NCBI GenBank assembly: GCA_003013855.2
Contig: ML058484.1
Coordinates: forward strand, 9,225,344-9,289,343
Source: Liriodendron chinense
Lineage: Eukaryota; Streptophyta; Magnoliopsida; Magnoliales; Magnoliaceae
Length of the DNA: 64,000 bases
Reading direction: 5' to 3'
Under the pieces are notes generated by a model, which had not been told where the DNA came from, searched no databases, and worked only from the letters and a program-made list of their open reading frames with translations. Shown here one piece after another: positions 38,822 to 50,214 of the stretch; position 1 is the first letter of the stretch; every line of letters starts with the position of its first letter. Position numbers and translations under genes: made by a program.

Positions 38822-41744
38822 TCAATCTCTACCCTCCTCCTCGGCCACATCAGGTGAGTCCTCTGACTCATAAAAAGATAGTCTCGCTCTCAACCTGCTC
38901 ACCTCCATACAAAGGTAATGCGCCTCATCGCGCTCAAGGGTACGGATCGCTGTCTCCTCATCAGACAACCTCCGATCGGCAGCCAATCTCCTCGACATCA
39001 TCTCACAATGATACCGAAGTGCAGAGATCTCAGACAGCAGATGACCATGAGTGGCCAAGAGGAAGCCAGGATCGATAAACGGGCGCTCCTCAAAAGGTTC
39101 ATATGAACCAGATGAAGAGCCAGCATCTCCAAGAATATCCTGCTCATCCTCATCAGCAGTCTGGTGCCAACAAGGGATACGTCGATACAAAGACTGCTCA
39201 GCAACCCAGTACTGATATGGGGCGGTCGCCATCGGAAAAGTCCGCAGCTCAAATCCCAACAAATCAGCTGTCAAATAACTCGCCCAGGAACAATCAATCC
39301 GGGTCCTGAAGTCAGAAGATCTAGAGGGGAGTACTCGACGCCCGATACCCGTGAAAGCAAAATGAGGAACATCCTGCTCATACCCAAACTGCCGCAGGAA
39401 CCGGATGGGATGGTAAGAAAAGTAGGATCGAAAGCCTACCAACATCAGAGGATGGCGGTGTGCATCGCAAAGCACTGGAGGAAGTGAAAGCCAAGATGAC
39501 TCCCAACGAACGTTCCAGTCACGAAGTTCAGCGAACATCCTGCGATACAAGGGCTCGCTCATCCTAGCCGTATGCGGAAGGAACTCCATGATATAACGCA
39601 TGATGTCAGAGCTAGGGATGCCAGGAAGAGGTACAGAAACAGTCAGAGAAAGACGCTCCCATAGCCAGACCTGATCACAGAAAACGAAAGAAGTTCAGCT
39701 AAAGCAAAGCAGTCCCCCAACAAAGCAAGAAAAAAAAAAGGTGTAGAAAGAATACCTGCAGGAAGGCACAGCAGCCGCGAAGAACACGAGTGCGACCAAG
39801 GGCACAGTCAGTCAGCCCATCAAATAGCTCGGCCAAAATGAGAGAAATGATCCCCTGCCGACGGACAGCTCGGCTCATCACCTCAAAAAGCAAAGGAGTC
39901 TGGGACCTGCGCCATCCCGAGAACAACACCTCAGCAATCAAACAGAACATCAGTGCATTCCGAGCAAAGGTAGAACCGGCCGTACTCTGAGGACCCGAAA
40001 AAAGATCATACAGCAGGTCCAAAGAGAACACAACAGCATCCTGGCCACTAGCTGCAGGCCGAACAAGATAAGGGATCCCAAACCAGTTCTGCGGTGTAGC
40101 AGTCTTCGGCGATGTCTTCGGCGAGAAGTACTGAGTATAATCCAAGGGTAAGCCTGTCATGCGTGCAAGCTCCTCCAAAGAAGGCCCCATCTCCATATCA
40201 TTGAACGCGAACAAGTTCAACGAAGGGACCCAGTCAATCAAGGCAGCTCCGAGCATCCTCCAGTCAATGTCAACTCTAGCCATATGAATCAGACTGCCAA
40301 AGCCATAAGACTCCAAATCTCGAATCTCATAAGCTGACAAACTGTCAAGCCAAGCAAGCAGTCGTGGCGAGCAAGAAGGACGAGGAAGCAGCTGACAAGT
40401 CCTCACCGGTATCCCCTCCAGCACAAAAGGCCCAGAAATCGAGGACAACTCATCGAGGATCGGAAGGTCAACAGGCGAAGGAGAAGGAAAAGCTGGAACC
40501 CCTGCCGACTCGACAACCCCTGATCGGCCCTCAGTGGCGGCTATGTCTGATATAGTCGCATCGCTATCTGAAACTGTCACAACCTCAGCCGCATGAGAAG
40601 ACTCGCCCACCTCGTGAACAGAATGCGCAAAGGGCCGATCACCAAAAGAAGAACAATGCTCCCAACCAAAAGAGCCATCAGTGAAGATCACACCGCACAT
40701 CATGGCATCCCGACTAATCTGACCGTCAAAGAATGCATCTGAACCATCCAAAAGGGTCCCGGCTACCCCGATCGAAGAATCAACGGCCAGATCCGGACCT
40801 GCGGCCCTCTCCAGTAGGAGATCATGAATCCAATCATCATCCTGGCCGATCAAAGGGATCATCGAGGCATCCACACCGTCCATCATCAAGGGGACATCAT
40901 CAATGATCACATCAAGACCACCCAAAGAAGTATACCGTACATCCTGGCCCTCATCCAGAGCATCCAAACCATCAAAGGTACCATCTGAACCATCCATCCC
41001 ATCCAAGCATGAGATCAGCCCATCTATGCCCCTCATAGTCCCATCATCACCATCCATCACATCATCCATGGGGCCCACACTCAAGGGATGCATAGCTTCA
41101 CCCATGTCCCACCTCATCATCCTATCCATACCATCCATTTCTCTCACAATCAAAGGCCCATTCAAATCAGAAATTTCAGCCATCCCACCATTAATGGGGC
41201 CATTCAAAGCTCCACCAACCACCAAGCTTAAATCTTCATTAATGCCCCCATTTAATGCTCCATCTCCACCATCAATCAAAGGCACTTCATCATCTTTAAA
41301 GCCTTCATCAAGTGCTGAAGGGTGGGACCTACTGACCTCTCCCACAATGGCCCACAAGCCATCATCAATGGCTGCCCAAGAAAGGATCAACAAAGAACAA
41401 GACAAAAAGAGAAGGAAAGAGGGGACAAAGTGTAGATTCATGGCTGGAATCGAATGATCCAGTGCAGAGGATGTGGGGACAAGAGAAAAGGACAGCAGAG
41501 GATGTCCGAACCAGGGCCAGCCCAGGCCGCTCAAGAGGCGAGCCTTGGGCGGCCTGCCCTGGGCCGCCCGTACGGACGCGAACCTCCTCTCTCCGCGGGA
41601 TTGGCTCCAGGGCTTTTGGTAGGTGAGGCTGACAGTCCACGTCAGCAGATGGCGCTCCGTGGGCCGCCCAAGGCTCCGGTCCACTCCAGATTTCGACCGA
41701 AGATGATCAAGATCATACAAAAGGTGCCCCACTGGTCCAATCAT
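38822..41744 (-). CDS. Antisense gene B of the Ogre-like element (DUF7745-like)
   Basis: Minus strand, two exons: 41744 (or ATG 41441) to 39756, intron 39755-39671 (CTGCAG/GTATTC...GATCAG), exon 39670-38822. The join reads CCAFLQ-VWLWERL in frame. From about residue 420 the protein (EIRDLESYGFGSLIHMARVD, LFAFNDMEMGPSLEELARMT, WFGIPYLV, NALMFCLIAEVLF, SLILAELFDGL, RGCCAFLQVWLWERL) has the layout of DUF7745/plant-mobile-like proteins found in other large plant retrotransposons. The C-terminus has a coiled coil (residues before SEDSPDVAEEE). Between ATG 41441 and the domain lies an acidic DG/MDG-rich stretch preceded by MNLHFVPSFLLFLSCSLLIL, a signal-peptide-like run. The reading frame is open for 681 codons in exon 1. 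Function is unknown. The start is uncertain. Confidence 0.75.
41547..41569. promoter_or_regulatory. GC palindrome upstream of antisense gene B
   Basis: GGGCGGCCT and GGGCCGCCC around 5 bases (8 of 9 pairs). Read on the minus strand, it and its CCGTAC flank match the LTR motif at 27903-27930. It lies about 110 bp upstream of ATG 41441. A half site, GGGCCGCCC, lies at 41661-41669. No clear TATA box is present. Confidence 0.55.
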
Positions 41745-42293
41745 GAAGCAATGTGACCGGAATATGGCTGATCAAGTCAAAGAGAAGAAAAGGTGATCAA
41801 GTGGGCCCACAAAGCCAAATCAAGCGATCAGAGACGTTCAAGCCATCATCCACACCATGAGAAGCATTCCTAGCCTCACAAAATCATCAAAGGAGGTGCC
41901 CCAAAGTAAAGCTAAGGTCTCAAGTGGGCCCGCAGGGCCAAATCCATCTATCCGAATCACTCAAGGGCCAAAACATCGAGATCCAAACCATTGGAAAGCT
42001 TAACACAAGTCATGGAGCAGCAAGATCAAAAGTTCGATCATCAAAAGAAGGGCCAGAATCCAAGATCTGATCATCAAGTGGGCCCGCAAGGCCTAAATCA
42101 AGCAATCTGAACCATTCAAGTCATCACCCATGCAACTAAGCAGTCTCCAATCATGAAGGAATGAGTCAAGAGTCAAAGCATCCAGACATCACCAAGGAAT
42201 TTGGGAGAAATCAAAGCCTGTATATTCATCCAAAAGAGCTTGATACAAAAGGGGACAAAGACAAAAGTACAAGGCCATATAAAGCAGAGCCAG
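41745..42293. other. Spacer between the two antisense genes
   Basis: No gene. Repeated AAGTGGGCCC(A/G)CA.GGCC and AAATCAAGC.ATC motifs at about 41800, 41930 and 42078. Confidence 0.6.
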
Positions 42294-43788
42294 CTACAAG
42301 TCGCCGACATAATCATCATCGCCCCTCCTCGCGTCCCGCTCCCGACGATAAAGATCCATCAAAGGAGCAGTCACTGAACCTCCAGCATACCTGCGACGGC
42401 CACCTGGAACATAAAGCGAAGGAAGCAAAGGCCCCTGGCCAAATAGCAGATACCACTCGTCATAATCACGATCCGGGATCGTGAAACGGAAGCCAGGCTG
42501 GCCCACCAGAGCCTCAACTCTCTCATCAGCTGGCATCCGAGCAGCTGGAGGAGGTGCAGAACAGGGGACCCGAGCTACCCCAGTGACTTGCCGAAGCAAT
42601 CTCTCTCCCAAGTACCATTGGAAGGACTCAGCGTCAGAAAGCATAATACGGAGACATGAAGCATCATATGCCTCCACGCGCTGGGGTGTATAGTAGAGAG
42701 GGAAGTTAGCGTACGGCATCCGAGCAAACTGCAGCAGAAGAGGTTACCACGATCAGTTACAAGTACAGTACAAGGACAAAGACAAGCAAGATACTTACGT
42801 CCTCAACAGTCAGCCCGTCTATATCAGCACGCCAATTGTCCCCGGGAACTCGGGAGTTCCGCTGACGATTCTGCTGGTGCCAGTACATGTGGCGATACTG
42901 AGCGGGTTCAATGTCATCTCGCATCCTCGGCGCAAGATGCGGAAAATGGTCATAAAAGCAAGTCTGGATGAAAGTACATTTAATGATCAGAGAGAGAAAG
43001 GAGGCAAATGGCTCCAAGGAGGATGAAAGAAGAGGTACCTCAACGACAGGCCAGAAGCCTGTGAAGGACCGGCTATGCCGACAGGTCTTGTCCAGACCTT
43101 GAAAGAGACGGGTCAGGATGGCCCCATTCCAGTTATAGGGGTGATGAAGATCCTCGACTAAACGAAGAAATTTAGGATCAACTCTCTCATTCGCATGGCA
43201 AAAAAGAAAGGATCCAAAAGCATAAGTGATCATGGACCGCGCCTTGTGGAGGGCCTCTCGCTCGGTGGTAGGGACGACGGAAGCAAAATTGTTGTAAAAC
43301 CATCGCATCTTCACTTGATGGCCTTGGAATTCACCCTCAGGAGGGACGTCACCGACAAGCCGCAGCCAATCAGTGGAAGAGAGGGGAGCTAAAGAGCTAA
43401 CTTGAGGGACAATTGCCCCATGAAATGGGAAACCTATCTGCATGTAAATGTCCAAAGGGGTTATCCCCCATTCTCCACAAGGAAGCTGGAAGGTGTGGGT
43501 CTCATCCCGCCACCTCTCACAAAGGGCCGCAAGCATCATGCGGTTGGCGTCGTTGTTATGGAAGCGTAGGGTGAGGAGGCCAGCAAAAGGAGTACCATCT
43601 AGTACTCGCTCAAGCAAGGGCTGTGGCTCCTTCATCCAATTGTCCCAGCGATCCCTGGTACCTCGACCCTTGATAGCAGGAAGAGGTTGATGCTCCATAG
43701 CTAGGGAACACATGTGGTCCCCTCGGCGGACAATGAAAGCAGGATCATCCTCGTCAACCACTTGGTGGCCCCTAGTACCATCCGCCAT
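42294..43788 (-). CDS. Antisense gene A of the Ogre-like element (plant mobile domain)
   Basis: Minus strand, three exons: 43788-43039, 42963-42799 and 42728-42294. The introns (75 and 70 bp) are GT-AG and phase 0 (GTTGAG/GTACCT...CATCCAG; GAGGAC/GTAAGT...TGCTGCAG). The joined protein is about 450 residues. Exon 1 carries the plant mobile domain pattern: ALCERWRDETHTFQLPCGEW, ITPLDIYMQIGFPFHG, RSMITYAFGSFLFCHANERV, YNWNGAILTRLFQGLDK, and FTGFWPVVE. Exons 2-3 continue with RHMYWHQQNRQRNSRVP and FARMPYANFPLYYTPQ. This resembles MAIN-like and PP7-long-form-like proteins, a family shared by host genes and retrotransposons. The ATG has a good context (CC ATG GCG). Role unknown. Silencing evasion has been suggested for PMD carriers, but nothing here shows it. 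Confidence 0.85.
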
Positions 43789-45840
43789 GGAATCCTACAA
43801 GCTTGGCAAGGTAAGTCCCTATCCTTTACCCATTAAAATCCAAATTCTCATCCAAGAAACCCATGGGATTGGACTCACATTCAAATGCAAAATCTAAAGT
43901 CCAACTCCATGTGTCACTTAGGATATGTGTTGGACCCATTGGAAAAAGTAAGGCCTGCCTTAAAGAAGGCGGCATGGTATGCCTCAGGTAAGAAAAGTCC
44001 ATCATCCAAGGACACATTTTGGACAACAAATGCACTCAAGTGCCATGAGATCAACTAAGGATGAGAGTCCTACTTCACATGAGAAGTTCCTCTTCAAAGT
44101 CCACATGTGGCCAAGGATTGACTCACTTTTATGCCAAGGTCATGATTCTCACTTAGGATGTCTTCATCTTTTTACACATATGCATGGACAAGTGGGGAAT
44201 AGAAAGGAAACGGGCCCCCAAGAGCAACCCAAATGCCTCATTGGAGAGAGCACATAGCCCACTTTGGAGAACATGAGGACCCATTCATGGGTTAACCATG
44301 GGCAACCTTATGTGCCTCATCTTGATGAAATTTTGGACCATGAAAATACAACAAGGAGGTCTACCCACAAACATATGAATCAAAGAAGCTAAGGGTAGAA
44401 AGTTGATGCACATAGCCCACATGAAGAATCAAAGTTGAAAATGCCCATGAAAAGGCAAGTTTGGGCAACTTATGTGCACCAACTTTTTCACCAAAAGGGA
44501 GACCATTTGAGCACAAAAGAGCATGGCTTGATGAGTCACCCAACCATCATGAAAATGGATAAGAATGGTACACATAGCCCACTTGAATATCAAAATCCAA
44601 AATGTCCCAAAGCATGGGGACAAAAATGGGCAACTTATGGGTACCATTCTTTCTCACAAATGGAAGAAGAAATCACTCATATTTGAATGATGATGGATGA
44701 TCCACCAAGCCCCCATAGAAAAGTTCAAGGAGCTATGGTTGTATGGATAGCCCACTTGAGAATCATCCATTTGAGGTTGATAACATTAAAGGGAAACTCT
44801 TGAGAATCACATTCCTACCGCAAAGGAAGCCATTTGAACTTAGTGAGATTGTGGGAACAACTCACTCATGGGACTTGTAGATGGTCAAGTAGCTCAAGTC
44901 CTCCATCCATCAAGAGAGAAAGCATGAAAAGAAAAAGCCTACATGAACAAAGTGTAGTGGGGCACACATGGTTCAAAGAAGTGCCCAAGTTTCAATGAAG
45001 GCCCAAAAGCCCATCCACATGAAAAACTTCAAGGAACCCACTACACCTTGTACAAGGATGTACATCATAATCAAGAAGTGATGGAAGAGTTGGGCCACTT
45101 GACCATGTAAGCCCAACTAGGAAAACTAGCCCACTTGAGATCCAAAAAGAAGAATGGGCTAGCCACCTTGGTCCATACACATGTAGAGAAAGATGGGGTC
45201 ACCCAAAATGAGCCCCATGAGCCCAAAACTTGAGATGGGCCCTACCATGCCCATGGGCCCAAATTTTGAAAAAAAGAAAATGGAAAAGAAATAGAAAGCT
45301 CTAAAGGAAAGAGAAAGAAAGCATGAGGGAGCCCAAAATGAAGCATTGGGCCCATCAAGTACACCAAGGGCCATGACTTCACTTTGAGCCCATTTGATAC
45401 ATATGAAAAGAAGCCCAACTCCCATGAAAAAGATAGAGTATTTTGCCATGCACACTTGATGACATGGCAAAATCACTCTTTACATGCACATGGAGGGAGT
45501 GTAGAAAAAGGAAAAATGATGAAGTAGAGAGCTTGCAATATCCTTCTCCATGCACCACCTTTGAAAGACTTGAGATCTAAGAAAAGATCAAGAATGCTTT
45601 GGCCCACCTTCACACCTTCTTTGAATAGCTACATGAAAAAGAAAAAGGGCCATGAGAAGAGACAATGAAAATGGAAAAGGACAAGAAAGAGAAAGGAAGT
45701 GGTCCATACCTCTACCACTCACCAAAGAAGGACCACCTTGCTGTCCCAAGATTTCTCTAAGGTCCACCACTTGAAAAGAGCAAAGGATCACCAAAGAAGA
45801 GAGAGGAAACTTGAAGAAAGAAAGAGTATGAGAGAGAGAA
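43789..45840. other. Non-coding region upstream of antisense gene A with degenerate repeats
   Basis: Degenerate units of about 120-170 bp containing CACATAGCCCACTTGA, GGGCAACTTATG and CATGAGAAG motifs recur from about 43900 to 45200. No convincing ORF on either strand. On the minus strand this would be 5' UTR, intron or promoter of antisense gene A. Confidence 0.55.
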
Positions 45841-45878
45841 GAGAGAGATTGCACGTTTGAGGGGGGGAGGGTGCCCCA

Positions 45879-45887
45879 TGTTATATA
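45879..45887 (-). promoter_or_regulatory. Minus-strand TATA box candidate
   Basis: Minus-strand CTATATAAC, followed downstream (minus strand) by a CCCTCCCCCCCTC run and a CT-rich stretch (45800-45850). It lies 2.1 kb upstream of the gene A ATG, so a spliced leader would be needed. Confidence 0.4.
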
Positions 45888-45948
45888 GAAAAGGGGAGGG
45901 CACCCTTTTATCCAGCCCCCTGAAGAGACCAGGAGGCAGAGACCGTCC

Positions 45949-45971
45949 GGGCGGCCCATGGGAGGCCGTCC
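45949..45971. promoter_or_regulatory. GC palindrome upstream of the minus-strand TATA candidate
   Basis: GGGCGGCCC and GAGGCCGTCC around ATGG. It matches the LTR palindrome over most positions, including the preceding CCGT. It sits about 65 bp upstream of the TATA candidate at 45887. Confidence 0.5.
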
Positions 45972-46309
45972 TAGCCTCCACCTACTTGAAACGACCTCCC
46001 TCTCCCTCTCCTTGGGAAGAACTCCTCCTTGGGAAGGGTGGTTGCAAGTGAATCTTGTACCTCCATGTAAGAATGAAGTGATGGAAGAGAATGGTGAGAA
46101 AAAAGAGGAAATCTCACCAAAATCCCATCTCATGAGAAATGGGTGAGAAATTGGGTGGATGATGTGGAAAAGTTCCATGGAATTTTCAAGAAAAAGAAAG
46201 AAAAATTTGACTTGGTCAAACAATGATCTCAACCATCCAAAGGCATGACCAGATGATCCAAACCATTCCAAGAAGAATCCCAAGAATCTCCGCCCTTGAT
46301 TACTGTTCA

Positions 46310-48174
46310 CATGTAAAGTTTTGGTCCGAAGACCTTAAACTACGTCGGGATCAAAATCCCGAGGGATTTTCAATAAAAGCCGACATCGGTTTGGGTCGAA
46401 TCAAGACCTAACGATCTCGGACATTTTCAGAAAAAAAAAAAAAAAAATGTCTTTCCTCTTTTAAAGTTTTGGTCCGAAGACCTTAAACTACGTCGGGATC
46501 AAAATCCCGAGGGATTTTCAATAAAAGCCGACATCGGTTTGGGTCGAATCAAGACCTAACGATCTCGGACATTTTCAGCAAAACAAAAAAAAATGTCTTT
46601 CCTCTTTTAAAGTTTTGGTCCGAAGACCTTAAACTACGTCGGGATCAAAATCCCGAGGGATTTTCAATAAAAGCCGACATCGGTTTGGGTCGAATCAAGA
46701 CCTAACGATCTCGGACATTTTCAGAAAAAAAAAAAAATGTCTTTCCTCTTTTAAAGTTTTGGTCCGAAGACCTTAAACTACGTCGGGATCAAAATCCCGA
46801 GGGATTTTCAATAAAAGCCGACATCGGTTTGGGTCGAATCAAGACCTAACGATCTCGGACATTTTCAGAAAAAAAAAAAAAAATGTCTTTCCTCTTTTAA
46901 AGTTTTGGTCCTAAGACCTTAAACTACGTCGGGATCAAAATCCCGAGGGATTTTCAATAAAAGCCGACATCGGTTTGGGTCGAATCAAGACCTAACGATC
47001 TCGGACATTTTCAGAAAAAAAAAAAAAAAATGTCTTTCCTCTTTTAAAGTTTTGGTCCGAAGACCTTAAACTACGTCGGGATCAAAATCCCGAGGGATTT
47101 TCAATAAAAGCCGACATCGGTTTGGGTCGAATCAAGACCTAACGATCTCGGACATTTTCAGAAAAAAAAAAATGTCTTTCCTCTTTTAAAGTTTTGGTCC
47201 GAAGACCTTAAACTACGTCGGGATCAAAATCCCGAGGGATTTTCAATAAAAGCCGACATCGGTTTGGGTCGAATCAAGACCTAACGATCTCGGATATTTT
47301 CAGAAAAAAAAAAATGTCTTTCCTCTTTTAAAGTTTTGGTCCGAAGACCTTAAACTACGTCGGGATCAAAATCCCGAGGGATTTTCAATAAAAGCCGACA
47401 TCGGTTTGGGTCGAATCAAGACCTAACGATCTCGGACATTTTCAGAAAAAAAAAATGTCTTTCCTCTTTTAAAGTCTTGGTCCGAAGACCTTAAACTACG
47501 TCGGGATCAAAATCCCGAGGGATTTTCAATAAAAGCCGACATCGGTTTGGGTCGAATCAAGACCTAACGATCTCGGACATTTTCAGAAAAACAAAAAAAA
47601 ATGTCTTTCCTCTTTTAAAGTTTTGGTCCGAAGACCTTAAACTACGTCGGGATCAAGATCCCGAGGGATTGTCAATAAGACCGGCATCAGTCTTCTTCAA
47701 GATCTGGTGGCTCCGGACATTTTCAGAAAACCAAAAAAAAAATATATATACATCACTTGTACAGTTTCTGGTCCGAAGACCTTAAACTACGTCGGGATTA
47801 ACATCCCGAGAGATTTTCAATAAAAACCAGCATCAATCCCAGCCTTTCAGGCCAAGATCTGATGATTTGGATCATTTCGAAAAATAAAAAAATGTGTTTG
47901 CCCCCCCCTTTTTTACTAAGTCTGGGTCCGAAGACCTTAAACTACGTCGGGATCGACATCCCGAGAGATTTTTAATAAAAGCCGGCGTCGGTCTTGTTTG
48001 CTCAAGATCAATGACTCCGGACATTTTCAAAAATCATAAAAATATATTACCAGCCCCGCTTTTAAAGTTTTGGTCCGAAGACCTTAAACTACGTCGGGAT
48101 CGACATCCCGAGAGATTTTCAATAAAAACCGGCATCAGTCTGGATTGTCCATCCGCTGACATCGGACATTTTTC

Positions 48175-48206
<32 letters not shown>

Positions 48207-48560
48207 ATGTTTGCCCCTCTTTTGTACAGTTTCAGGGTCCGAAGACCTTAAACTACACTGGGATTAATTTCTCGGGGGACCTTTCTCGCTTTCAACTAAA
48301 AACCGGTATCGGCCTCGACCGTTGGGATCATGGTTCGATAACCCGGATCATCTCAAAAATACCAAAAATATTTTAAAGCTTTCCATAAAAACCAGTGTCA
48401 ATCTCGATTACTCGAGTTGAAGTCTGGAACTTTTTCAAAAAAAAAAAAATATATATATACAATATAAAACAAAAAAGTTTTCATCACCAGTTTTGATGCA
48501 CCAATTTATCCCCAGCGGTCCGAAGACCGTAAACTACACTGGGATTAACTTCTCGGGGGC
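46310..48560 (+). repeat. Tandem array, about 148-bp unit, 15 copies
   Basis: Units start with GGTCCGAAGACCTTAAACTA at 46323, 46471, 46617, 46761, 46907, 47054, 47196, 47338, 47479, 47625, 47770, 47925, 48072, 48236 and 48517. Each has CGTCGGGAT..ATCCCGAG, TTTTCAATAAAA and CGGACATTTTCAG, then a variable A-run. The first nine are nearly identical, and the last six diverge progressively. An A30 run lies at 48176-48205. Short ORFs are chance. Confidence 0.95.
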
Positions 48561-50210
48561 TTTCTTTCCTAACCTGTTCCAGGCATGGCTGACACTTGAT
48601 CGTACGGGTGTCTGGAATCTCTTAAACAGGTAAGGGCTGTGGCGGGCAGAACTCCGCAATCCTGTTCGTGTTGAACGCACCGTGATAGACAACCTTGATT
48701 TGGAAGTCGCTGTTGAAGCTGACGGATGTTCCCTGTTCCTAGAACTCATGAAGGGGATTAAGGCTGTTGGGAGGTGGAGCTCACCCTCACGGAATTGTGA
48801 GCAACATAAGACCCCAAACTGGATTGACTAAGGGAAATGTGAGGATGTGGCTCATCTTGTGGCCGAAGGAGTCCGTCGGACGATACGTGGTCTATGTGCA
48901 TTGCACATGAGGAACAGGCAACTTTGTGGGTGTGTTGACTGAAAACCCTCAAAATCCCCTCATCCGAAGATGTAAAACTACGGCACTTAACTGTGTGAGA
49001 CTCGTCTTGCTCGCTGACGTAAAATGGATCGGGTGCCTTACTAGCAGTAGAAGCTGGAAGTGGATGGAAATTCCACATCTTTTCCCTGCATTTCAGAAAA
49101 ATCACAAAAATACAAAAAACATTGCAAAATCACCTCTTCAAAAATCACAAAAAAAATATTTCCATCAAATCAAATATTGTCAAAAATCACAAAAATACTT
49201 TTCTTGCTTTCATCAAAAATATTTCCAAAAATCACAAAAATATTTCCTGTGTTTTCAATAACCAATCTCTATCCTGATCGCTCAGGTAAAGATTCGGACC
49301 ACATATCTACAAAAAAATCACAAAAATTAGCATCCCCAACACTACAATTCAGGAGTCTTGAACTCCGCTCACTTCACAGTATGGGATGACGGATCCAATC
49401 GCCCGCAAATTGGAATCTTGACCAAAACGGGCAACCAAACACCATCTCAATCACATGTATGCCCAGAAGAACATCTTGAAGTCGGATGATATCCTCGTAC
49501 ATTCTCATTAGCAAAGAAACAGCATCTTGGGACGATGGACCTGATCGACCACGGGTCGGGATCTTGACCAATCCGCTGTCCAAATCTCCGTATCAAAAAG
49601 AAAAATCCCCAAGGGAAGCACAACCCTACAAGCAATAAGCTCAAAGTTCTCTACACCCATAGCAAAAGCAAAATCATCAAACGAGAAGAGAATGAGCCAA
49701 GCCATGCATTCATCATGCATCTCCATGCATCAGCATCCATCGCATCAATCATCATGTTTACCTGCTTTCAAAATAAAAGTCGGTTAGCTAAAGACCCCAC
49801 AGGCATCCCTAGTGGAGGCACATGCAAACCAGATTTTCATTTCAAAAAGACAAAAAATATTTCTATTTGCAAATAAAAACCCCACGGAGTATCACTCCCC
49901 AGAGTGGGTATCTTTTCAAAATCCAAAAATATTTTTCCAGTAGAGCGTTCTGCCTCCAACACGCCAGGAGATCTTCCATATCTCTGGGTAGGAGCCAACG
50001 CAAAAATCAAATAAGATCCAATGTCTCGCGGTTTCCCCGGAGATCATCGGATCCAATGCACTCAAAGTGCGGTCGAACTGAACTCCAGTGTCAGTGCGGT
50101 CGTACCACATGCCAAGATACAAAAAAGATGAAAGCCAAAAGGCTCGGTCACAGAAACCATTTGAACAGGTGGAAACGATGAATTGTAACCCAAGTATCAA
50201 AATCAGCAGA
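48561..50210 (+). other. Non-coding 3' region of the Ogre-like element
   Basis: No gene. It contains A-rich TCAAAAATCACAAAAATA repeats (about 49085-49260) and conserved-looking segments with no recognisable product. Confidence 0.5.
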
Positions 50211-50214
50211 TTGG

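Noticed and set aside
43195..43690. Plus-strand ORFs over the plant-mobile-domain exon
   Set aside because: Shadows of antisense gene A. The mobile-domain motifs are on the minus strand.
45588..46310. 240-codon minus-strand ORF
   Set aside because: Phe/Ser/Leu-rich translation of CT-rich sequence over a probable promoter. No domain.
46310..48560. 148-bp repeats as a CRISPR array or centromeric satellite
   Set aside because: Units are contiguous without unique spacers, the host is a plant, and the array lies inside a retrotransposon.
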